64,000 bases of DNA from Magnaporthiopsis rhizophila (Eukaryota > Ascomycota > Sordariomycetes > Magnaporthales > Magnaporthaceae): assembly GCA_003049465.1 (NCBI GenBank), contig PYSS01000008.1:434001-498000 (forward strand), read 5' to 3'. The translations under genes were made by a program, and so were the position numbers. The notes under the pieces were generated by a model. The model was not told the DNA's origin, made no database searches, and saw nothing but the letters and a program-made list of their open reading frames with translations. Shown here in pieces: positions 1 through 11,658 of the stretch (positions are counted from its first letter, which is position 1; each line of letters begins with the position of its first letter).

Positions 1-369
1 GCAAATTGACGGGACGGGATTGGGCGGGTGGGCTGGAGCGGTACGGAGCGGCGGTGGGCGAAACGAGGAAAGGCCTCACCAGGCGTATACTTCGAGTTTC
101 TGGGAGGTAGCATGGGGTGGGAAGCAGTGCCTGTCTGTTGCACCACACCCTGGGCCATTCAACCTGCCCGTGGTGGCTAGAGGGCGCCCAGACGGACAGC
201 CCCCTCCTCGGGTGTGACCGGTGTGGAAGGGGAAGGAGCAAGATGACATCCATTGTGTGCTGCCCTCTGGGAGTGCGTCGAGGGCAGTCAGGCAACCAAG
301 ATTCACCCCCCAGGATACAGCCCAAGGAAGGAGAAAAAGAAGGAGAAAAATAATAATAATAATAATAAT

Positions 370-373
<4 letters not shown>

Positions 374-414
<41 letters not shown>

Positions 415-422
415 ANNNNNNN

Positions 423-453
<31 letters not shown>

Positions 454-475
454 AAAAAAAAAAAAAAAAAAAAAA
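374..475. repeat. poly-A tract with 7-base assembly gap
   Basis: The stretch is an almost pure A homopolymer, interrupted by GGA and then seven undetermined bases at 416-422, with one T near 452. The gap most likely reflects sequencing or assembly failure in the homopolymer, so the true length is unknown. Confidence 0.9.
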
Positions 476-2009
476 GAAAGAAAGAAAACAAGGGAGACCA
501 GGATATCCCCGCGCTAGCGAAGTGGTATGGATCCCGTGGTGGTGGCTGGCAAGACGTGGTAGAAAGATACGCATCAGCATGGCCAGTGAGCGTATCGCCC
601 GATGGACATCCATGGCTTCGGCGTCCGGCCCAGGCCGTTTGGTTGGCTAGCGGCCTGACCCAACTGGGCACACCGATGTTGGTCCGACGCAACCGGAAGT
701 TTTGTATGCTCACGCAACCAGTACATGCAATAAGGAGGCGGGTGTTGTCGGTGCATCCTCAGCTCAGGGGATAAACACGCCCGATGGTAGACACGTGCAG
801 ATTTTCCCGGCGATCAAGACCCATGGAAGTCTACCCGAACCCGAATGGAGGAAACCGAGAGGGCCTGTGAAACCCGCTCGGCTGGCAACCACAAGCGGGT
901 GTAGGGTGCGTCGGCTGGCCGAGAGGGGAAGCCACTTGAGATGATGGGGTAAGCCCCGTTATACGACGCAACTCGGTGTGTCCAGCCACCCTGTATGTCA
1001 TCTACCCCGCCAATTCTTTCCGACTGTCCGTGCCGTTTTAAGCTTGGACGGAAGTCGTGAGATATGTGCATGCTTTTTTCTGCCGTCGGGTCTTAACAGA
1101 AAACCGCCGGCAGTCATTAGTCTAGGTAGGTACCTAGGTAGCCAGCCAGTAGGCGCCCAACGTACTCCAGCACCAGGAGGCTGATCTTGGTGCCATGCTG
1201 TCCAATGCGAGGCCGAGGTGACCGAGTCACCACTGGACCATCGCGCTCACGATTGGACAGTGCGTCGGTCTTGATAAACGACATGCTGCAAGCCCGGATC
1301 ACAGGGGATGCGCACCTGACCGGGAGGGGTTGGATGATTCGAGTGGAGGGGGTTAGGCAGATGGAGGGGGAGGTGGCTGGTTCGTCATTGCTTTGTGTAA
1401 GGGTCGGGGCGTCGGGGAGCGAGAGGTCGCAGAGGTGGCCGCAGCCGAGACCAACGGCCCTTTTTGGCGGCCGCATCCGTCCATTGGGAGGCTGCTGCCG
1501 TGGCCTATTGGCAAGCCAGACAAGCACCACGACGAGAGGGTCGTCGAAAGGTCGGTTGATGCGGGCGTCTTGGGCAGCCGACCAACATGGCGGTCAGCCC
1601 ACGCGACACACCAGGTAACCTTGTACCATTGAAATGACGCACCTGGCTGTGCCTCGCCAGGTTCCTGGTCGACTCGCGATACGCGCTGGAATTGATGTAA
1701 TGACAGCTGTGCTTGAGATGGAGGAGCTTTTCCGTCGAAGAGACTGAAGCGGGCAGACTCAAAGAGGACAACCTTGGGAGGCTGGTACTGTCACCGACCC
1801 GGCGCGAGTCAGGCAAAAATGAAGCACAGGCAACCTGAGAAGGAGCCCAGCGAGTCTGAATGCCTGCCTGCCCAATTCTCTCATGCTCTCTCAAGCAGCT
1901 CGGGCCAAAGCACACACCATCCTCCCATTTTTGCTGATCCGGGTATAAAGTATCAGCTGCAGAAGGAGGCTTACTTATTTCGGACATTAGGGAGCGGAAA
2001 AAAAAAATG

Positions 2010-2115
2010 AAATGAAAAGAAAAGAAAAGAAAAGAAGAAAAAGAAGAAGAAAAAGAAGAAGAAGAAGAAGAAGAAGAAGAAGAAGAAGAAGAAGAAGAAG
2101 AAGAAAAGAAAGGCT
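2010..2115. repeat. GAA/AAG microsatellite
   Basis: Purine-only repeat of AAG/GAA triplets with AAAAG variants, uninterrupted for roughly 100 bases. It lies in non-coding DNA. Confidence 0.85.
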
Positions 2116-3320
2116 AGGTTTTACGACAACAAATCGTAGGCAATCTGTAGGGGGGCATAATGTCAAACTTTGAGATGCCCCGTCGCCAAGTCTAGTATAT
2201 CGATTCCTAGATTCACGTGAGCAAGTTAAACCGCTCCGACGTTGCGAGGCATCCTTATTCCCATGGCGCGTACGCCAGGCCTTTTCTTTGGTACTGACCA
2301 AAGGGAAATCGTGGAAAAGAATGAGTCAACCCCATTGATCATACCCGGAATAGGTAGGTAGACCCGATAGACGTAGCACCATAAAGCAGTCCCACACCTC
2401 CGAGCCCATCTCGGCCGTGACGGCCTCGACGCCCGCCCAGGCCCGATCTAGCCGCCCAAGAACCCAACCTCGAACGTTCGTTCGTTCTAGGGCTTTACCC
2501 GCGGGCCTCACTACCACTGCCTACGAGAGAGGGCACCAATGAAGATTGTACGGGAACGACATGGCAACAAAGGACGCTACTACACGGCTTGGAGGGGACC
2601 CTTGCTCAGAGCACGACGGACAATGAATACCGGGGCCGACCACAGGATCTCCATTTACCCATCGGAGAATGAGACCGTGACGGGGACTCCTTCAACGTGA
2701 ACATCTCAATGAAACCCCTCTCTACTCACAAGAAGGGAACGGCAACACCTTGACATTGGATCGTAGCCGGTTTCTCCGTCGTATTCTGGCGGACTCATCT
2801 CTCCGCGATCTTGTCGGGCGGTCGGTCAAAACATGTCCGTACCAGCCTCGCACAGCCTGGGCGGCAAAGCGGCGAGTGAGAATCGCCACGGAATGTTGGA
2901 AGCAGCATCGGGTCTACCGTTACGATCGAAGGAAGCGATCCGGAGAACGTGAGGGGAAAGGCGGGGGAGAACGGTGTTGTGCCTCCGAGTCCCTTCCGCA
3001 TGCAGCTTGGCGTTGCAATTTCTTGCGCACTCTGTAGTTCGGCGCCGATCCCTGTTGGCGATTTGGAAGCCAAGGCAGCGCTCGTCTGGTTCACACCATT
3101 AACCTGACGCCGTATAGGTAGTGTCCAGCGTCGCATGAGAGGTAACCACATCCGTCGTCCAGCCGGTACGGTGGGAATAACCCCAAATCCGACATCGATC
3201 CGGACTTTGAAAGTTCCACCAGGGAGGGCGTTCGCCGGAAGCCACTCTCCGCCGCCCGTCTTCGTGCCGTCCTATAGCTTTGCTTTGCAAACTCCGGTCA
3301 CCATGATGGGCCGAAGAGCA

Positions 3321-3328
3321 TATAAATA
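3321..3328 (+). promoter_or_regulatory. TATA box of the esterase gene
   Basis: TATAAATA lies 111 bases upstream of the ATG at 3439. The distance fits a TATA box with a short 5' leader. Regulated secreted-enzyme genes of filamentous fungi often have such boxes. Confidence 0.5.
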
Positions 3329-3438
3329 TGTGATGGCCTGGGCTTATTAGGTGGCAAGGAGAGGCAGGAGTTGACAGACACGTCGAGCAGCCTGTCTCAT
3401 TCCACCGCACCTGCCATCGCCACAAAATATTTGCAAAT

Positions 3439-4385
3439 ATGGTTGTCATCAGCTCCTTCGTCTTCGGCCTCTTGAGCCTGGCACACGTTGCCGTCGCCGG
3501 ACCGAGCTCGGGATGCGGCAAAGCCCCGACCATCACAACGGGCACCAAGACCATTAACGTCGGGGGCCAGCAGCGCCAGTTCATGATCCGGGTTCCGTCC
3601 AACTACCAGAACAACAAGCCCTACAAGCTCGTGTACGGCCTGCACTGGAACGGCGGGCGCATGGATCAGGTCGCCAACGGCGGCGACACCGGCTCGCGCA
3701 ACTGGAAGTACTTTGGACTGCAGGACGTCGCCAACGAAACGGCCATCTTCGTTGCTCCCCAGGGCAACGGCGGCGGCTGGGCTAACAACGGCGGCTCGGT
3801 TAGTTTGATACGCTTAAAAGTGACAAACAACGTACGGATTCAAACCTAATCATATAAAAAACCTCCCCCTCCGCTTAGGACCTGCGCTTTATCGACGCCA
3901 TGAACCAGCAAATCGACGCCGGCCTCTGTGTTGAGCAAACACAGCGGTTCGCCATCGGCTTCTCCTACGGCGCGTCCATGGCATACGCCATCGCCTGCTC
4001 GCGAGCCCGCAGCGGCTTCCGCGGAGTCGCCGCCATCGCCGGCGGGGTCATATCCGGCTGCGACGGCGGCAACGACCCAATTGCTTATTTCGGAATCCAC
4101 GGTATCCGCGACGGGACGCTCAACATTGGAAGCGGCCGCTCCATGCGCGACAAGTTCATCCGCAACAACGGCTGCGCTTCCATGGCCGGGGCCAGGGAGC
4201 CGGCGCAGGGGAGCAGGACGCACATCACCACGGCTGCTACCGGCTGCAGGGCCGGATATCCGGTCCAGTGGGCGGCACACGACGGCGGCCACATCCAGGC
4301 GGCGGCCGACAAGCCTGCACCCGAGGAGGACGGGTCAAGATCCTGGGTGGGACCCGAGGTCTGGCAGTTCTGGAACAAGCTGTGA
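3439..4385 (+). CDS. secreted feruloyl esterase / PHB depolymerase-like hydrolase
   Basis: The enzyme probably releases ferulic or related acids from plant cell-wall xylan outside the cell (feruloyl esterase C/D type, CE1-like alpha/beta hydrolase). Exons are 3439..3798 and 3879..4385; the 80-base intron is phase 0 (GTTAGT...TTAG), giving 288 residues. Residues 1-20 form a signal peptide ending at AVA. The mature start GPSSGCGKAP is typical of fungal FaeC/D enzymes. GLHWNGG near residue 70 is the oxyanion-loop region. The nucleophile is Ser149 in GFSYGAS, with likely acid Asp198 (GIRDG) and His258 (HDGGH). The C-terminal region ends WQFWNKL, and no carbohydrate-binding module is visible. A TATA box precedes it. 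Family is firm; the exact substrate (feruloyl versus acetyl or polyester) is inferred. Confidence 0.88.
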
Positions 4386-5687
4386 GGTAATAGGCCATCA
4401 CAGGTCGAGGCAAGCTAAAGACGAGGAAAAGGCGGTTCGGGGATGGACGATGGATGGGAGTTTCGTAAGCTCAAAACTGAACATGTGTACATAGGTAGTC
4501 GTTGGGAGGTGGCGGATATTGTGGCTGATGAGGTGAACAGCAGCGAAATCAAGTTTTTTGCGAGGCGAATTTGAAGAACGTAGCTGGTGGCGACTTGCAC
4601 TGCCACCATCTGGTTGAGCTTCTGAGACTTGAGACAGAAGTCATCCTTGAAATGGGCGCCGTGTCCGATTTATCGCATGGACTCGGCACGCCTTTCCACA
4701 GGGGTAAAAGTAATGGCATGTATTGTCCACCAGAAGTTGCCACTGGCGGCGGCCTCCTCGAGCCCGTGTGAGACCTTCCACGCATTGTCCCTGGGCTCCC
4801 TCTGTCGTACGTTGAGTGCGTGGATGCTTAGTCTGCGACACGACGCAATACAAATCAGAACGAACAAGCGTTTTTTACTCCTTGTCCGGAACAGACAAAC
4901 CAGACATCGGCGTGAGGCGCAGCAGCATCTCCAGATCAACAGAAGACACACGGCAGAGCAAGAATTGAGAGGTTTCCACCACTGTTTCCTTGGCAGATAC
5001 AACCTGCGGCACTATTTGAGGCGTCTGTGCATGCATGCTGACTGTCTGGGTGCGTTGTGTGGGTGTGTGCCGTCACCTCATCAAGGTGTTCATGTTTCTT
5101 TTTTCAGCGGCGGAGAAAGGGGAAGCGAACGCATGCGGCAGCTTGGGACCCAATGACGTCGCTCTACCCTCCACCCCCTTGGAGAGGCTGCCGAGCTTGC
5201 GGGCTATTTGATCCACACAGGTGCGGCCTTTAAGCGCCAGCCAGCCGGCCAGCGTCGCATCTCGCCGTCACTTTTGCGCCCTCCCAGGAAGCGGGCCAAC
5301 ATTCCGGACGATCTCTCTTCAGATAATAAAATCCAAATTTGGAAACCTCACGCCGCGCTTGCACTTCCTGTCTCCCTGCGCAGCGGACGCAAACGAAAAT
5401 AAGCACCGGCATACTGGCGGGCTCCAGACTGACTGCCTGCAAGACGCGCTGCAACCCCACACCCCCTGCCTGAGTGCCTTCTCTCGCAAACGACTGACGC
5501 GCGCGTCCCGTCGCTTGACCCCTCCATCCTTAAGAACCACCGAGGGTTGCGACCAGCTGCAGGTCAACTGCGCCGCCCGCACACACGGCAGGCACTGCGA
5601 CAACCGCGCCCTTCTGGGAAAAGGAAACCAGCAAGTATAGCAGCCAGCCATTACGGATCTCGAGCGGGATAGCTCCAGCGCCACAAT
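4386..5687. other. intergenic region, no gene seen
   Basis: This is the 3' flank of the esterase gene and the promoter of the senescence-domain gene. The longest open frame (4629-5156) has no domain-like composition and overlaps equally long frames on the other strand. A taggtag motif occurs at 4491-4500. No RNA gene was recognised. Confidence 0.6.
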
Positions 5688-7492
5688 ATGGCGTCCAACG
5701 TAGGTCCAAAAAGTTGACGGCAAACGAGGAAGACTTGGCGGACGAGGTCAGAACTAACGCCAATTCTAGGAACCCAAACTCTTGTACGCCATAGATGGCA
5801 TCTCGGCGTATCACATCGACAACGGCACCGAGGCCAACCTCACGCCCGCTGGCCCCCAGACCCTGTCACTGCTCATGGTTCCGACCTCGTCGCCCTTGGC
5901 CGACCTCTCCGTAGATCCCCACACCGGTGCGCCCCCAGAGGAGGACTTCTACCTCCATCTGCACCTCCCGCCAGAGCTAGACCTCCCGCTGCCCGCCACT
6001 ACCCAGATTTACCACCAGCCGCCCAGAAGTTATCTCATTCCGCGCTGGGACCTGGGTCGCGACAATGGCGCCTTCACCCGGATCGAGTTCCCGGAGCCCG
6101 ACAGCCGCAAGCACATACAGGAGGATGTCGACACCTTCGAGACCATCCTAGCCCAGTGCACCGCCTTCCTCGAGAGGGCGCCGCCGCCGCCCATGGTGCC
6201 GAGCTCCAAGGGAGAGAAGACGGACGTCTATGACGGACCATCCACATGGCGCCCTGGAGCGTCGGCAGCAACCACGGCCGCCGCATCCGCATCAATGCCG
6301 TCGTCGTCCAGGTCCAAGTCCAAGTCCTCCAAGTCCAAGGCTGCCGCCGCCACCGAAGAACTTCCGCCATACAACCCCGCCGACTACAGGCCGGGTGAGG
6401 GCTATGCGCAGGGAAGCCATAGTGGTCCTCAAGGAGGCCAGATCGTGCTCATCGACGAGGAAGATGGGAGCGTGATAGGGGAGCTGGGAGAAAACTTCCA
6501 GGTAGTGGAGGACAAAGCCTTGAAGCCAGGCTCCAAGGGTGCGTGAGACCGCTTCCCCCTACACCTCCCAAGCCATTCCATTTCCCTCTTTTGCAACTGC
6601 ACCATTCATGCATAGGTGTACTGACCGAAACACTTTGCAACCGCAAACAGAACCCGTGGAAATCACGCTGCCGACGGACGCGAAGCAGAGCATATCGGTC
6701 GCCCCGGCGTCGCAGGAGTCGGTGGAGATGCTGATGCACCCGGCGTACCAGAGGTCGACGCTGGTGTCGCACGCCTCGCTGGCGTCGCGGCTGATCGTGA
6801 CGACGTCGGACAAGATCTCCAAGACGCTGCAGTCGCAGGCCAACAGCTACACGGTGAGGAGCGAGCCGGCGACGAAGCCCATGACGTTCAAGCCGGCGAC
6901 GCACGAGCGGATCCGGCGCATCAGCACCTTTACGGGAAGTGCGGCAGGCTTGTCGGCCAAGACGGTCGGGCAGATCGGCAGGGTGGCGCAGAACGTGGGG
7001 GCGACGCTGGCGCGGCGCGGCCACAAGGGCGGTGGGCGCGGGTTCGACAAGGACGGCAACCCGATCGAGGACTACAAGCCGGGCCTGCTCAACAAGAGCC
7101 TCATCGCCTTCTCGACCGTGGCCGACGGCATCGAGCAGGCGGGCAAGCACCTGCTGTCGTCGGCGTCAACGTCGGCCAGCACGGTCGTGCACCACAAGTG
7201 GGGGCCCGAGGCCGGCGAGGTGTCCAGGAATGTCGGCTCGGGCGTCAAGAACGTCGGGCTCGTCTACATCGACGTGACGGGCGTCTCGCGCCGCGCCCTC
7301 ATCAAGAGCGTGGCCAAGGGCATGATCGTTGGCAAGGCGCCCGACGGCAGGGACCTCGTCGTCGGCGGTGGCGACGGCGGCACGATCCCGCCCGACATGA
7401 GGCCCAAGGACCCGGAGTCCAACGGAGGTGCTGTTTCGAGTTCTGCCAGCTCCGTCAAGGGCGAGAAGAAGGGGCCCCCCGAGTACAAATAG
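5688..7492 (+). CDS. senescence/spartin-domain protein
   Basis: Three exons: 5688..5699 (MASN only), 5770..6538 and 6651..7492; introns of 70 and 112 bases join in frame to give 540 residues. The second exon opens EPKLLYAIDGISAYHID, the characteristic start of fungal senescence-associated-domain proteins related to plant ERD7 and animal spartin. The middle (about residues 165-230) is a Ser/Ala/Lys-rich linker. The C-terminal third carries the senescence domain, with glycine/alanine-rich amphipathic segments (STVADGIEQAGKHLL, GSGVKNVGLVYIDVTGVSR). Family members bind lipid droplets and membranes in plants and animals; the fungal role is not established. The 12-base first exon is short, but it is preceded by an in-frame-compatible ATG and the donor GTAGGT is good. 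Confidence 0.85.
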
Positions 7493-8685
7493 CGCCAAGG
7501 CAGGCACCCAGCGGATACCTAGGAGGTACTTATCGAGGGCCTCGGAGAAATCCGTCGTCGGGACGCTACATCTTGGAAGAGCATTTGCGTTTTTGGTTTT
7601 TCTTTCGTCGTGTCCGTGTCAATTGTCTGACAGCCGTTCGAATGCCTTTAATGTTCGCTTGAGGATTTTGCTGGTTGCGTTTGAGCACATGTTGTGTTTA
7701 TTTGCGATTTGCTTTACAGGGGCTCAATTGCTTGCGCTGCATCGCCTCTCCGCCACTCTGGCGATAGGTGTGTGCTGATTGAAGACCAATGTTTTTTGAC
7801 AGTTTTGAAGGATGGAAGGGAAAGAAGTATAATCCCATCTTACGATCAAAAGGAGAAAATTCACACAAGCATTCAGGCGATGACTGTGCTTGAGCGGAAC
7901 CTAGTCCGACACGACTCTGTGGAGGAGAGTGAATCGCGTCATGTGACTGTGCGTGCGTCCAACTGACGTGCTGAAGCAGCACGAGCCGTGAGCTGCTGCG
8001 TAACCTCGAGTCACATTCGCTGTCTCAGTGCCCAACGAGGGTGGCCAGCGCGTCGACCAGGGACCCAACAGCCGACTCGTCCCCTGGTTCCGATCAATCA
8101 ACAAGGGACAGGAGACGCTGTGCTGCGCTGTCCGGGCGTAGGCAGTGTCAAGACGTGCAAATCTGGCAACAGCGTCCCCTTCCTTCCAGCATCCTATCGT
8201 AGCCACATCGTATTCACGGCTCACGAATCCTTCCTGTCGCTGGCCTCCATCGCTCGCTTTCCCACCAACCCCAGTCTACCGTCTGCGTTTGCACTCCATA
8301 GCTCAAGCTTCGGTCCCGTCGTCATCCTGCCCTTGGCACTCGTGCAGCAAAGAACCGGGGACTGGCCCCACCAGGACGCGAGCTCATGTGCCGGTTCGAG
8401 CTGCTGGGGACCATTCTGCTGCTCATATCAGAGATGAAATTGTACGTATGAACACCCATCGAAGAACATCCTCGGCGGTCATGCAGGACCCCGCGAAGGG
8501 CTGGCATCTGCGTCTGCATATGCAATGCACTTACCACTTACCCCACGGATGCCGCTCCGGAATTCAAGGCCCCTCCGATAGGGAGAGACGGACCAGACAG
8601 CTGATATGCAGGGGGCTGGCTCCCTACACTCCAGGAATAGGAAAAGCAGCGACAACAGCAGCAGCGGCAGCAGCAGCCCGTCGCA
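7493..8685. other. intergenic region, no gene seen
   Basis: This stretch holds the 3' flank of the senescence-domain gene, with a TACCTAGGAGGTA motif at 7516-7528, and the leader of GCP4. The bases before 8686 are CAG/CAA-rich (about 8646-8680) and could be read as coding in another frame, but that frame has no family resemblance. Confidence 0.6.
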
Positions 8686-11302
8686 ATGCTCCACGAAATC
8701 CTCCTCTCCCTCGCCGGGCATCCATCCCCACTACTCCGCGCCGATGCCGCAGCCCCCGATGCGGATGCCGGTTCCGCAGCGACAGCGGCAGCAGCAGCAG
8801 CGGCTGCCACGGCTGTCTTCTCGCCTCCCGAGCGTGAGCTCCTAGCGTCCGTGTCGCACCTCAGCAGCCTACACGTCAAGGTGCAGGGCTACTCGGCCCA
8901 GATCGCGTCCTCGCACCCCTCCACTATCTGCCGCGCCGTCGCCGCCTCGGTCTCGTCCGCCCACCTCGCCGCCTTCCGCCGCAAGGTCCTCGACGTCGAG
9001 GCCTCGATCCTGCGCAGCGACCCGGACCTGGTCGGCGCCTATAACATAGTGCCCCTGACCGCCGTTGTCGGCGAGTTCTCGGCTTGGACCCAGCGCATGG
9101 AGTGGCTCTGGGAGGTCGTCAGCCTCATGCTGAGGGGCGAGAGGCGGGATGGCGACGGCGGCGGTGGTGCCATGGCGTGCACCGGCGCCAGGATAATAGA
9201 CTGGCTCCGCGCCGAGCTGCAAACTGGCTATGTCGATATCGAGACCGCCGCCAGGAGCCTCGTGGCTGTCGCCGAGACGGCCTGGCTCAAGCAGGTCTCT
9301 GCCTGGGTCCTTTACGGCCGGCTTCCCACCTTTGGGTCCGGCGATTTTTTTATACAAAAGGCAGCCCCGGGAAGCGAAGAGGCATGTAACACCGTCTATC
9401 CCTGGTTTATTAGACACGCGCACGCCGCACGCATACTAACAGGCGAAAGCGCGGCAGGAGTTTATTTCCAATCCATATCTTCTCCCATCCTTTGTCACAG
9501 CAACGACAGCCACATCAGTGTTGTTCATCGGCAAGTCGCTAAGCCAAATACGAGCAAAAGCCGCAGAAGCCTCAGGGCAGGGCGCCGTTCATCACCTGTC
9601 CTCCCAGCTATCCGAGCTGTCTAAGCTTTCATTCCCTCTCGACGGCGCGGTATTTACGAGGACTATAACCGACATCCGCTTCTTCCTCTCGAGAAATATC
9701 CTGCAGAAATTCCTACCGCTCGCCAGAGTCATGGAGATGTTGCAGGTGCTTCGAGATTTCTTCCTCCTAGGCCGCGGCGACTTCGCAATGGCCCTATCTC
9801 AACAGGCAGATGAGAAGATGCGCAGCCGTTGGCAGAGGGCCGACAATTTGAATGCGGCATACGGCAGGCAAGAACCCCTGGCCAACATCCTGCTCAAGGA
9901 GGGCGAGGTCATGTCTGTGCTTGCGCGCACCTGGGGCGCCCTTGGCTCGCTCCAAGGCCAGAACTCGGAAGAGGACGAAGGCCTCGAGATGGCGAGGGAC
10001 ATCATCAGGCTCACCCTCGCAAAGTCAAAACTGTCCGCCTCCAGGTCCGGAGGCGGCGCACCGCTCTCGTCGACGTCCGGCTATGTGAACAATATCGCCA
10101 CAACACCCTTTAGGAACCTGTTGTTGTCTGTTCCGGTCGTTCTCACGCTCGACATCCCCTCTCCACTCGACCTCTTTCTCAGCCAGTCCGACGTGCAGAT
10201 GTACACGTCAATAAACTCATACCTGCTCTCGGTCCGGAAAGCTCACCTGCGGCTCACGGACCTCTGGAAGATCACGGCCCTGAGACGGCACTGGCCGCCG
10301 CCCCCGCGTCCACCATACGGGAGCACCGCCTCGGGCCGGGCCAAGGTCAGGCTGCTGCGCAGCCGCAACACGGCACGGTCGGGTGCGATGCGGAGTGTGT
10401 GGGCGACATGCAGCGCCGCCATCTTCTTCCTCGCCGAGACCGAGGCGTATCTGCAGACCGAGGTCGTGGCCGGGCTCTGGGACGGCTTCCAACAGTGGCT
10501 GCTCACGGGCGAAGATAAAGTGAGGCCGGACGACCGCCGGAGCAAACCTCTGACTACGCATACGCTGGGCAAGAGATCACGCGATGAGATGGACGAGGAT
10601 TCGGACGGCCATGACGACGGAGACGACGACATCTGGCTCGCGTCCGCTGCTGCCGCCCCCGCGGACAAGGAATCATCGTCAGCACAACAAGACAAACGCC
10701 AGCCGCACGACCCGCAGTCGCTGGCGACGGCGCACCGGCTGTACCTCCGCACGCTCGCGAGGCGGGTGCTCCTCACGCAGCAGTCCTTCACGGACGCATT
10801 GTACGAGCTCCTGGTGGACGTGGACCGGCTGGTGGCGCTCGTGCACCGGCTCCAAGGCATCTGGTCCTCGATGGACCTCGAGGCCGACGCGGGCGTGGTC
10901 GACGCCTTTGTCGACCTGGAGCGCGAGGAGGCCGACGTCCGGGCCGATATCGCGGCCGTCGAGCGCCGCATCAAGACAGGCGTCGAGGCTTGTGTCGGTG
11001 AGCTGCGCGCCGTCGAGGCCAGGGACGACAACAACAATAACAGCGGTAGTAGCGGCAACGCCATGCCCGCCGCCGCTGCTGCCGCTTCTGGTGACGATCT
11101 CGGTGTCGTCGAAATGCAAGATGCCGGCGGCGCGGCGGAGGACGACGACGAGGACCGCGGCGCCCTCGTCGAGCTCGGCGAGTACGTGCCCCGCCGCGTC
11201 GGGAGGGTGGATCGGCTGCTGATGAAGCTCGACTTTGGCACGTGGTTTGAGTCCTCCGGCCGGCAGGGTGGGAGTGCTGACGGGGAGGACTACAACATGT
11301 AA
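8686..11302 (+). CDS. GCP4: gamma-tubulin complex component 4 (Spc97/Spc98 family)
   Basis: Subunit of the gamma-tubulin ring complex that nucleates microtubules at spindle pole bodies. The start MLHEILLSLAGHPSPLL matches the conserved N-terminus of GCP4. Later conserved blocks are the GRLP...GDFFIQ segment (about residues 205-225) and YLLPSFVTATTATSVLFIGKSL directly after the splice junction. Exons 8686..9381 and 9458..11302 give 846 residues. The intron (9382-9457) reads GCATGT...CTAAC...GGCAG, a GC-AG intron, chosen because it alone joins both conserved blocks in phase 0. A short Ala run follows the start. Asp/Glu-rich insertions near residues 610-620 and 790-800 look like disordered loops. 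It is convergent with the next gene (356 bases between stop codons). Family assignment is firm; the GC donor rests on consensus and frame. Confidence 0.88.
9382..9457 (+). other. GC-AG intron in GCP4
   Basis: The donor reads GAG|GCATGT, i.e. the normal GTATGT consensus with C at position 2. The branch site ACTAAC lies at 9434-9439 and the acceptor GGCAG ends at 9457. A GT donor at 9386 would be out of phase with this acceptor, and one at 9394 has a poor consensus. Confidence 0.7.
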
Positions 11303-11658
11303 AAACTATCGGTCATTAGGTACATATTTCCCATTTTACTTTGCTCTTTTCCAGATACCACGGTCGTGTTTAGACGGGTTCGGGCGTATAATGCAGGGAA
11401 CGGACAGGGATGGGGAAGGACTTGGACTTGGAAGGCGTGTTCACTCGTCTGTATTCTTTTGTCAAGAGACTACCTATGAATATCAAGCATTGACAGCGAT
11501 TCTTTTCCATTGGCTAATCGGGTCGCCGCCCAGTCGTTGTGTTGTCACGACTGACCACTCCGTCGAATCAACGCATTTCGCCCTTGCGGTGCTAAAACCG
11601 CAACATGCCGTTAAGAAAATCAGTGCTTGCTAATATGCCCGTTGTGTGCTCCCGGGAT
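11303..11658. other. convergent 3' flanks of GCP4 and the next gene
   Basis: 356 bases lie between two stop codons on opposite strands. No gene seen. Confidence 0.7.

Larger units (their letters stand above)
1..3320. other. non-coding left flank, low-complexity rich
   Basis: I see no credible gene here. All open frames are short, overlap on both strands and lack domain-like composition. The stretch holds a TAA microsatellite (about 351-373), a poly-A tract broken by an assembly gap, a GAA/AAG microsatellite (about 2010-2115) and several copies of a TACCTAGGTA-like palindromic motif (1122-1141, 2351-2360, 3113-3121). The last few hundred bases are presumably the promoter of the esterase gene that follows. 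Confidence 0.6.

Noticed and set aside
1117..1618. Overlapping frames of 137-143 codons on both strands
   Set aside because: No domain-like composition and mutual overlap; the stretch also contains the palindromic repeat.
4629..5156. 175-codon plus-strand frame
   Set aside because: Cys/His/Arg/Leu-rich shuffle-like composition, no splice or start support.
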